From Emydura subglobosa (taxonomy: Eukaryota; Chordata; Testudines; Chelidae): a stretch of 64,000 nt of DNA. A program made the position numbers and the translations under genes. The notes under the pieces were generated by a model. The model did no database searches. It was not told the origin of the DNA and was given only the letters and a program-made list of their open reading frames with translations. Positions within the stretch are counted from its first letter, which is position 1. Each line of letters opens with the position of its first letter. The DNA lies in contig ML679974.1 in assembly GCA_007922225.1 (NCBI GenBank), forward strand, positions 1,973,105 to 2,037,104, read 5' to 3'. Below are positions 35,106 through 43,865 of the stretch, one piece after another.

Positions 35106-36880
35106 ATGCAGAGCACCCCTCCGGTACCGGTCGTCTTCTTTGCCGTCGAAGAAGAAACAGCCCTTGGAGAGGGGTTGCTCCCCTGCACCACAGAAGACCA
35201 AGGAAGCAGGATCAAGTGCAGGACCACCACAGGTCCAGCAGGCCAAGCAGACTCTGCAGAAATAGAGCTTGCCCCCTAGGGTCCTGAGCCCTCCGAGAAA
35301 GCCACCTCCGACTGCGGGGAGCGGAAGAGGGCCTCTGCAGCTTGAGCTGCCGTCGATGCCGGAGGCATTTCAAGCAGCAAGGGACTTGATGGCCCTGCCC
35401 TTGCCTCCAATGCTTGTGCCCTGGATGGAGCAGGCAAAAGTAAAGGCACTGGCATCGAAGGGGAAGCCCCCAATGGGACCCCCCCAATGGCTGCACCATT
35501 CTCCGGAACCCCGTCATGCCTCCCCATGAGACACGTTGCCATGGAGAAGGTCTCCTCCCTCGAGGCACCGATCCCCGAGGATGTGTTCCCTGTCATCAGG
35601 AAGATCACCAGAGGCAGAGTGCCAATACTGGAAGCATTCAGCGGTATTGGCTCGGCACTGCTCTCGGTCACTGGCACCAAAGGCCTCGCACTCAGCAGGA
35701 TGGCACCGATCCTGCTCTGGGTCCAGCAGATGCTCACCTTCAGGTAGTTGGCACCGATCGTGATCCCTGGCACCAACAAGTTCACCTGTGCATTCATGGT
35801 GCAGAACCCGGTCGCCGGTCATCTGGACACTTGCCCAGGGATGATCAGCACCATCATCAATCCCCAGCACCGATTCACTCACCTGCAGTGTGGCATCGAT
35901 CCCTCTCCTTCTCCCACTGAAGGTGGTCACGATGGCCATCAGCTTCCCTGGATGACTTCCGAGCCCACCGAGAACTGCTTAAGAGAACTGCTTAAGAGGG
36001 TGGTCTCAAACTTGGGGTTGGAAGCAGAGGAACTTAAGGAGACATCAGACAACCTCTTTGATGTGCTGGCAGCTGTGGTGCCGGCCCGGGTTGCTCCGCC
36101 AGTCCATGAAGGGGTTTTCAAGGTGGTGAAAGCCCTGTGGCAAACACCATCCTTCTTGCCACCAACATCTAAAAGGGTGGAGAAGTATTACGTTCCCACG
36201 AAGGGGTTCAAATACTTGTTCACACCCCCTCCCCCCCGGTTCCCTGGTGGTGGCAGCCACCAATGAATGGGACAGACAGGGACAACCAGGCACGATTCCC
36301 AAAAACAAAGACAATAAAAACCTGGATTTGTTTGGGAGGAAAGTTTATTCGATGGCGAGCTTGCAATTCTGAATTGCTAACCAGCAAGCGCTGCTAGGGA
36401 ACTATAACCTCTGGGACTTCCTCAAGCGCTTCGGGGAGGCTGTGCCCCAGGATCAGGCACCAGACTTTGCCACCATTTTGGAGGAAAGCAGGACAGTGGC
36501 CAGGGCCACTTTGCAGGCAGCCTCGGATGCGGCTGACTCGGCTGCAAGATCTATGGCCTCCGCAATCTCTATGCGCCGGTGCTCATGGCTGCAATCATCT
36601 CGTTTGTCCCAGGAGGCGTGCAAGTCCCCTCTTCTCAGACCAGACTGACACCAAGCTCCATGGATTGAAGGATTCAAGGGCTACTTTGTGCTTGTTGTGC
36701 CTTTACATGGCCCAGGTCTTGAGGAGGCAGCAGCCTAGGTATCAGGCCCAGCGCTTTGGGACCTACAGAAGGAGGGACAGAGACAGAACTTTTAGGCAGC
36801 AGCATCTGGTCCTGTCTTCCTCCTTGGCCAAACAGCCGGCCCCTTCCCGACACTCTAGCGGGCAGCGCCAATCATTTTAA
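35106..36880 (+). pseudogene. DIRS-like gag pseudogene
   Basis: Recognisable pieces in different frames: MPEAFQAARDLMALPLPP (frame of 35269), then LGLEAEELKETSDNLFDVLA and PVHEGVFKVVKALWQTPS (frame of 35748), then LQAASDAADSAARSMASAIS (frame of 36442), then LFSDQTDTKLHGLKDSRATL and a basic Gln/Arg-rich tail RFGTYRRRDRDRTFRQQH (frame of 36467). At least three frame changes, one beside the C-run at about 36227-36238, make it non-functional. Structural protein of a retroelement. The Ala-rich helix and basic C-terminus are what I associate with turtle DIRS gag. Confidence 0.7.
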
Positions 36881-36939
36881 TGGTGCGCCCAAGGATGGCC
36901 TTCCAGTCTTGCACTAGGATCCTACTTCCCCAAGATTCC

Positions 36940-37085
36940 TAAACTGCCTCGCCCCCTTCCTCCCAGCATAAGCCCGTATAACATCAGGTCGTTAGTTCCT
37001 TGGTACCATTGCAGTGGCCTATACACTGCAATTTTCTTCCTCCCCTCCACATACTCCCCCATCCCTCTTCAAGGGACCCCTCTTG
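36940..37085 (+). pseudogene. DIRS-like reverse transcriptase N-terminal remnant
   Basis: A short piece reading AYTLQFSSSPPHTPPSLFKG, preceded by an ITSGR-like segment, resembles the stretch just before the reverse transcriptase core of DIRS elements. Similarity stops near 37085, where the sequence jumps towards the 3' terminal region. It marks the left edge of the internal deletion. Confidence 0.5.
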
Positions 37086-37544
37086 ATACGTAGTCGTCGG
37101 TGCACACCTTTTGCTTTGATGCCGGCTTCAGCAGAGCAGTGCTGCAAACAGCTCATCGGTAAATTCCGAACCCATCTCCAAGATACTGCTTGTGAGTCAC
37201 CTACAATGGAACGTGAGCAAGCACTCGAAGAAGAAAAGACGGTTACTCACGTAACTGTTGTTCTTCGAGATGTGTTGCTCATGTCCATTCCATGGCCCAC
37301 CCCCTGTCCCCGCTGTTGGAGTTGACAGCAAGAAGGAACTGACGGGGCATAGGGCCCATGGTGCCTAATGTATTGTGGCACATGTGCGGGACTCCAGGGG
37401 GTGCTGGAGCTGGCCCTATGGATACTGCTAAGGGGGAAAAAAATTCCAGTAACTATGCACGGGGGCGTGCAACACCTAGAATGGAATGGACATGAGCGAC
37501 ACATCTCAAAGAACAACAGTTACAAGGTGAGTAACTGTCTTTTC

Positions 37545-37571
37545 GTTTGTTTGTTTGTTTGTTTGTTTGTA
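37545..37571. repeat. GTTT microsatellite
   Basis: About six to seven gttt units directly right of the DIRS-like terminal repeat, at the junction with the interrupted host repeat. Confidence 0.85.
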
Positions 37572-37995
37572 ACCATTTCAATTCTTATTCCTCCCACTTG
37601 GTATCACTTAAACCTGTGTCTGTTTCTTAATAAAGGTGTTTTACTTTTACTATAAACCGCTGAAGGGAAGGGTGTGTTAACCTCAGTTAAGCTAACAGGC
37701 TGCTGTGCACTGTCTCTTTAAAGGAGCAACAGACTTGACAAGGTTTTGTGAGAGGAACTCGACACTCCAAAGGAGACGGTTTTGGGGAAACTCAGGGCTG
37801 GAAGGGCTGTCAGTATCCCCCTCCAAGAAGTAACCAGGCTGGTGACCGCCAGGATGAGATCAGTGTGCTGTAAACAGGCAGTTGATAGCCGGGCTCTGAA
37901 CTGAAACTGCACCGCAAAGAGGCAGCCAGAGTTACAGGGCAGACAGTGGCACAGCCCCTTATCTGTCTGGGTTGAACCCCCTGCAGCATCACAGT
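37560..37995. repeat. Right half of the interrupted interspersed repeat
   Basis: Resumes with gtaaccatttcaattctt and cttggtatcacttaaacc, contains ttaataaaggtgttttac and continues to a Gln/Leu-poor, non-coding tail near 37995. Reads as a continuation of 34290-34825. Classification tentative. Confidence 0.35.
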
Positions 37996-38106
37996 GTCAT
38001 TTCAACTGTCATGCTTATAGAGCTAAGTGCATCTCTGTCCCCATTCTGGTCTCACTGAGTGCCTTTACCTCTCCTGGGGTGGGATTCCACAGTTCTCCCT
38101 CTGTTA

Positions 38107-38500
38107 TCCCTTGTCTACACTCGTGGCAGGTGAAAGCAGGCTACATCCACATTGGTCACTGTGATATGTAGCTCTTAGCGGCTGTGAAAGGCTCTGCTGG
38201 GGGGAAGCAGTGGGGAAAGGCTCCAAAAGCTCCTCACTGGTGGAGCCTGTCTCTGCTGCTAGAGCTTTCAACTGCTGTGGGGAAAGGCACTAGCAGTGGG
38301 ACCCTGCATTGCCCAACTTGGCAGCGTAGACATGGGTGGCACTGCTTGGGCATGTAAGGTAGATAGCCTGTGGGTTCAGGTGTGTAGGGCACTCTGCTCC
38401 ACTATACATGCCTCACCATCTACACTGCCGTTTAATACCCCTGCTAGCTGGTCGTGCGGTGTCTGTACTCCACACACCGCCATCCCTGTACAAGGCTAGG
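38107..38500. mobile_element. Possible hAT-like MITE
   Basis: The left end cccttgtctacactcgtggc and right end (reverse complement ccttgtacagggatggcggt) resemble each other over the first bases, and internal gtctacac/gtagac blocks recur, as in the clearer MITEs of this window. The palindrome is weak, so the call is tentative. Confidence 0.3.
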
Positions 38501-39421
38501 CCCTGTGGCCCCGTAGCCAGCATATCCAGTGGGGTTACTGGATTCAGCACCTGCAACCTGTGACCAGTGGTGAATATAGTCACCAAACAGCCTTCTTCAA
38601 ACCAGCACGGTGTTCATTCTCACAGTGGAAGCGAGGCCTACAAAGGAAAAAAGGATTTAACACAGCAGTCTACACCCATGTTTATCTTACCTAACTCTCT
38701 GCCCGCCCTGGCGCTAGACTGGCCCAACTTCTTCAGACAGCCCAGGGTGCCTAAGTTGGTCGGTTTTCCTGACCAGCCCCAACTACCACCTCCCCTCCTG
38801 AGAGAGAGAGTCCTTGTTAACCAGCCGGAGTCCCTTTGGTCCTGGGCTTTGGCCCATTTTGCATGGCTCAGCAGGAGAACAAGCCAACCTTCTCAGGGCC
38901 TCATTACACGGTGGCATAGGGTATTCCCACCAGACTGCTTTCTACAGCAGGTGATCCTGCCTTCCCAGTTACACCATCATCTCCAGTAGAGCAGCACCAG
39001 CATAATTAGGAGAACTTGTCCTCGGGCAAGGAGGAAATTCCACTGTAGGTTCAGGGAGTTAGCAGGATCTCCCCAGCAACTCTTCAACAAAGGATGTGAA
39101 CTGGAACATCTGTGGGTCAGTCACATGGGGATGGGTGGAAGCCCTGGACAGAAGCACCATTGCCTTTATTTGTATATATAGGCATTATTAAATACTGATG
39201 AGCTATTTGCTGGTAATCAGGCTACTCCCATGTGATCCTGAGTGGGTCAGCTGATTGGAAAAAATCTGTCCTTCAGGAAGAAGCAGTGCACTCTTAATAT
39301 AGACCCAGGGACATGTGCATTTTTTCCCCCAAGCTGCTCTCTGTTCACTCTGCTTATAGCAAACTCTGTGTTCAGGGAGGGGCTCTAGGAAGGCATCTCT
39401 GAGCAAAGGGGACCAAACCAT
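38501..39421. other. Intergenic, nothing identified
   Basis: Pro/Leu-rich chance ORFs only (for example 38567-38989). No motif, repeat or RNA gene recognised. Confidence 0.5.
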
Positions 39422-39613
39422 TTAGGTCTACACAGCAAGTTACTGCACTGTGAGCCAGGGTGCAGATCTACCGCACAGCAGCTTGTCCAGCAGTCGCGTC
39501 CCATGCAGACACTGCTTCAGTGCAGTGAAAGGCCCAGAATACAGCCAGCCTAGTGTGCTGCAGATTCACAGCCTGGCTTGCAGCACAGTAACTTGCCATG
39601 TAGACAAGCATTA
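39422..39613. mobile_element. Short palindromic hAT-like MITE
   Basis: The left arm gcaagttactgcactgtgag with ccagg pairs with the right arm (reverse complement ggcaagttactgtgctgcaa gccagg). The ends are taggtctacac and, reversed, gcttgtctacat. About 190 bases, no coding sequence. Same GTCTACA-type ends as the elements at 25948 and 54720. Confidence 0.65.
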
Positions 39614-39967
39614 GACTCCCAAAGAGTGTGAAGTGGGGAAAACCAAAGTTGAATTGGCCTGAGACGCTTAAACCCCAGCTATTAGATGGTCTATAGCGTT
39701 GATCTTCACTAATTGATTTTTAAGCAATCAGAGATCACATATCAGTCCTACACTCCAGTCTCTGGCAGCTCCTCTCATAGGCCATACACTAGGGATGCTT
39801 ACACACAACTGTCCACCAGTGGGAGCTCCAGTGGTTTCCGGTCTTTGTACCATTGTGGTCCATAAACCTAAAAGAGACTGGCTGCTCTCAAGTCTGTAAG
39901 TCATGTCAGTTTCTGACCATGGACAGCGAGTTTCTGGCAGGAAGCACAGTCCAGCCCCTTGAGTTGA

Positions 39968-40165
39968 GAGAACAGACTTAGAAGTCTGGAGATCTGGATT
40001 CTATTTCTGGTTCTGGCCAAGCCCTTCCCCCTCTCTGCACCTCTTTTTCCATCTGTGAAGCAGGAAGAATGCTACTTCCCTTCCTCTCCAGGGTGGGTGT
40101 GAGGCTGAACTTACGAAGGCGTGTGAAGCACTTACAGATCTTGAGATGAAGGCTGCCGTGCACAG
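39968..40165 (+). repeat. MIR-like SINE
   Basis: Blocks in sense order: agtctggagatctggattct (tRNA-like B-box area), cctctctgcacctctttttc, catctgtgaagcaggaagaa, and a tail with gtgtgaagcacttacagatc. The A-box region is diverged. Confidence 0.6.
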
Positions 40166-40389
40166 CAGCATTCTATTTTGAAAGCACTTCATTTCCCCAT
40201 ATCATTGTCTGAGCTGCCATAGCTGCGGCTGTTATGAATGGCCATAACGTCATCCAGTCCCCTTTGAAATCAAACCAGTACATTTTACAGGCTGACTCTG
40301 TCGCTGCATTTCCTTTTGGCTATTGCACATTTACTGCCCTTCATGTCTTCCTAATTCTTAGATTATGGTGCATGGTAAAAAGAACAGAT

Positions 40390-40560
40390 ATGTTTTCACT
40401 TAAACTCTATAAATGTATACACCTCCTTCAAGTCCTCTCCTACTCTTCTTTCCAAGCTAAAGAATTCTAATCTGTATAATTCTTTATCATAAGCAAACCC
40501 ATGGCTGGCTTCATTCCTCTTCTCTGAGCCTTACCACTCTCTGCTGTTTCTTTCTTCAGG
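40390..40560 (-). mobile_element. Possible CR1/L3 fragment, antisense
   Basis: The + strand agctaaagaattctaatctg with attctttatcataagc and attcctcttctctgagcc resembles the antisense CR1/L3 segment following the reverse transcriptase. Short and diverged. Confidence 0.35.
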
Positions 40561-40799
40561 TGCGCAGAACAGTGATAGATTTCCTCCCTGAGTAAAGGAG
40601 CCCTATGTTCACGACACTCCCTGCCAGACAACATCAGAGATGGTTGGAGTTCTCCTACATCGAAAGGGGCCTCAGATCAGGATGAAGCCTGCCAGCCAAC
40701 ACCAGCAGGTGGGTAGGTACAGGTCATTCTTGTAAAGCTGGGCTTCCCAAACTGTGGGCCATACTACCATGGCGTCACAGGGAGCCTGTCAGGGTCATG

Positions 40800-40809
40800 N
40801 NNNNNNNNN
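40800..40809. other. Assembly gap, 10 N
   Basis: Ten consecutive N. The even size suggests a placeholder of unknown true length. Left of it lies tcccaaactgtgggcc, which resembles the end of a hAT-type element; right of it a SINE begins at about 40870. Confidence 0.99.
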
Positions 40810-40869
40810 GTTGCAGCCCTCGCTGAGGTGGTCTCATCTGGCCCCATCCCTGTGGTACCTGAACACTGC

Positions 40870-41050
40870 ACAATCTTCAGGATATTTATCCTCACACCAG
40901 GCAGGGGAGAGCTGTTTTCTCTATTATACAGATGTGAAACAGGCGTGGAGAGGCTAAGTGACCTGCCAGAGGACGCCCAGGAGCTCCACGGCAGAACAGG
41001 AACTTAAACCCAGGTCCTGTGCTAGTGCCTTAGCCACCGGACCATTCATC
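40870..41050 (-). repeat. MIR-like SINE, antisense
   Basis: The + strand contains tattatacagatgtgaaaca, gaggctaagtgacctgccag, cggcagaacaggaacttaaa, cccaggtcctgtgctag and gccttagccaccggacca, the reverse-complement MIR order ending in a tRNA-like head. Confidence 0.7.
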
Positions 41051-41544
41051 CTCTGTGTTGTGAACTGCTGCTTGAAAGGATTCTGGATCCAGCCGGTTGC
41101 TGAAGCCTTGATCATGGGCTGCAAGACCTGGCATATTATATTCTAGACAGCAGCTGTGCTAAGCCAGCAAAGCTGTGCTCTTTATTTCTTATAAGAATAT
41201 AGGAAACTTTGTGTGTGTGTGTGCATTGCATTTGCACAAAACCCTGCTTGCAATAAATGGATCAAACTGCCTGTAACTGAAGAGAGAGGTTCAGGAGAGA
41301 GAAAAAGAACAGAATGCTGATAAAAGAAAAAAATGGAGGGATGCTGTGATGGTGTTTCTTGCTCTTGTAACTTGCTTCCTAAATCAGAGATGGGCTTCCA
41401 CCCAGTGAAACCCAGCCTGTCCTAGCAGCAGACAATGGATACTGGTGTGTTTCAGCAGCAGTGGAGTCATTTCTGGGCTACCAAGGCTGCATCTGCTGAG
41501 TCTAACGGCTCATCTGCCACAGCTGTGCCTTTCACCAGTATGAA
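41051..41544. other. Intergenic, short GT run only
   Basis: Apart from gtgtgtgtgtgtgtg near 41208-41222, no repeat or gene is recognised. Confidence 0.5.
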
Positions 41545-41830
41545 ATTCAATGGGCCTTTTGTTAAGGCACAGGATTGGGAGTTCAAATCCTGGCTCTGGC
41601 ATACACATTCCCTCAGTGACTGTAGGCAGGTGATGGACACTCTCCCTGTGCCTCAGGATCCCATCTGTAAAATGGAGATGATAATCCCTTTTATCCCACT
41701 CTGCCTCACTTGGCTATTTAGATTGTAAACTCTTCAAGGCAAACACTGTCTCCTATTATTAGTTTGCATAGCACCTAGCACAATGGGGTCCTGAGCTTGG
41801 CTGAGGTGCTGCTGTAGCATTGGTGAGGTC
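41545..41830 (+). repeat. Full-length tRNA-derived SINE
   Basis: Best preserved SINE here. The tRNA-like head has a B-box-like gttcaaatcctggctctg at about 41582, followed by ctgtgcctcaggatcccatc and tctgtaaaatggagatgata, then attgtaaactcttcaaggca and a tail gcatagcacctagcacaat ending near tgctgtagcattg. Its tail matches the orphan tail at 10070-10155. Confidence 0.75.
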
Positions 41831-43654
41831 CCTACTGCATTGAGATCTGAGAAGCAAAATCTTTGAATGGCCAGAATGGCCACTTCTGGCAAAGACAACT
41901 TTGGTTATAAGATTATTTGTGCCCTGCAGGGGTAAGGATGGGTGTGGGGAAGAGGAAACCCTCACACAGGCAGTTTTCATCTATGTTTTTTCCTTGACCA
42001 TTTGAAGATGTCTTGCAGATGTTTCCACCCTTCTGCCCTGAATCAGACTGCAGAGATGGGAAGTGATCAATACCAGCACCAAGAGCTGACTCCACCCCGT
42101 GCCTGGGTCTGTGTTGCATTCAAAGTCAGACAAGGCCTGCTTTCCAGATCCAAATCAGATGTGGCCCAATGATTTTATTAGACCAGTGAATCCTATAAGA
42201 TCTCCACCATTCATGGTGGCAGCAATCATGCTCTGTCAATTTGCGAGAGTTTAGAAGACTCCAAACCTAATCCGGATCTGACTCATCTCTATTTCCCCTC
42301 ACTTGCAACATAGCAATAGACAAAGGCGTTCTTCACTAGTTTGGTTCCCTGCAAATGAACGGTGTGCTAATGTGTGCCCACAACAGTCTTTGGCAGCAGA
42401 GATCCCAGCTACTATCCCCCACTGGTGCTCTCAGAGGAGGGGCACAGTGAAATCCCATGGCAGGGAGTGCCCTGTGGGTAAATCCCACCTCAAAGTACAA
42501 CGCCCTTCTCTGGTGTGTGGAACCTAGAAAGCTGTGTTCTTTTTTTTTTCTAGGCAGGTTTAATGATAGGATCTTCAGAGGCTGGGCCCAGTCATGACTG
42601 AAACCATCAATGCTTCTCTTTGGAAACAGAGAGATGAGATCTAATGAGCCCAGGGCATGTGAAAGAATAAGAGGGAGACAGTGAAAGATCAGCACATGAA
42701 ACACCATCTCAGGAAGTTAACTTTGCACAATATTTCTTTTCATGATCATTACTTTTTCTGCTGCGCAAGGGGAACAGAAAGTCCCAGACACAGCAGGGGG
42801 GCGGGGAGGAGGAGAGGAAGCAACCACTTGCTGAGTTTTCTTCGAGATTTCACGTTTAATATCCTATGTGTTTGGAATGATCACATCAAACTCAGAGCCC
42901 AGCCCCCCAGTTCACAATCATTCATGTAATGTGTACATGGCTGTCTCCATGCAAATGTTATGCTGAAAATTCCTTTCAATGAGAAACATTGTAGGCAAAA
43001 ATCCTCCTCTCAGATCCACACCATAGATATGAACTCTGATGTCCTGCTCTCCCTGCATGTGCAGTGCTCCCAGTGCCATCAATGACAGAGCTACATGGGC
43101 AGGAGAAAAGTATAGCCCAGGCAAAAGACAGAATGTGAACAAGGAAGCTGTTTAGCAAAAGATGTGAGCTTTTCCTAAGAGACCGTTCCCTTTGCTTAGC
43201 TGCTAGTGCCCTAAAACACTGGTATAAAGCTTTTTGTCTGCCATTGAACTTGGCAAATTACCTGACAACAAAATCTGAAGTGCAGGCAAATAGAGACCTG
43301 GCTAGTTACATGGAAAATATGATCGTCTTTCCCATCTTCAAAATCCAAGTTGCTGCTATCCTATGTGTCCTGACTAGACTCGCTGTCTTTTGCCAACAGA
43401 CAACATGGTGGATCATAAGGTCTGGAATAACGTACACCGGGTTGAAGGAGAAAATGGACAAAGTTGATCCAAGGTCCTCTAGCAATGGTCTGGGAACCAA
43501 CTAGAATTCTGCCTGCAAGTCCTCTGAATGAAGTGTTTTTGAGAACCTAGCAGGATGAGTATGTGGGGGGAGGGCTGGGAGGAGCTGCTCCGTGTATTAC
43601 AAAGAACTTACCAGAATTAAGAATTTTTTATTTTTGGAGAGCTTAATCAGTGTG
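41831..43654. other. Intergenic, nothing identified
   Basis: Only chance ORFs; a T-run near 42541. No conserved exon or repeat recognised on either strand. Confidence 0.5.
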
Positions 43655-43865
43655 GCCAGTGGCGAAGGCACTGAACTGGGATGCAGGAGATCTGGTCTCT
43701 AGCCTTGGCTCTACCCCAGATTGACTGTTTGACCTTGGGGAAGTCATTCGTTGCCTCATTTCCCCCATCTATAAAATAGTGATACAGACCTGCCTTTGTA
43801 AAGTGCTTTGAGATCTACGGATGAAAAGCACTTCCTGAGAGTTAGGAATTCATACTGTTATCATC
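43655..43865 (+). repeat. MIR-like SINE
   Basis: Head ccagtggcgaaggcactgaa and ggagatctggtctctagcct, then gtttgaccttggggaagtca, ccccatctataaaatagtga and tail taaagtgctttgagatctac. The full MIR order is visible. Confidence 0.75.

Larger units (their letters stand above)
34826..37540 (+). mobile_element. DIRS-like retroelement, internally deleted
   Basis: Inverted terminal repeats of about 190 bases enclose a gag pseudogene: left from about 34835 (tccattccatgctaggtgtg) to 35030, right from about 37315 to 37530, where the reverse complement reads tccattccattctaggtgtt. Both arms include actccctggagtccc-type and cctcagttccttcttgc-type blocks. Inverted rather than direct terminal repeats and the gag type indicate DIRS. 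After gag only the start of the reverse transcriptase region remains; reverse transcriptase core, RNase H, methyltransferase and tyrosine recombinase are absent. Full DIRS elements are roughly 5-6 kb, so this 2.7-kb copy is a deletion derivative. Confidence 0.75.

Noticed and set aside
35105..35160. PVVFFAVEEE, superficially like the start of the V-ATPase c subunit
   Set aside because: It sits inside the DIRS-like element and no following membrane helices or exons exist.
35212..35939. Three long minus-strand ORFs (118, 173 and 141 codons)
   Set aside because: They lie opposite the DIRS-like gag, show no recognisable domain and follow from GC-rich, stop-poor sequence.
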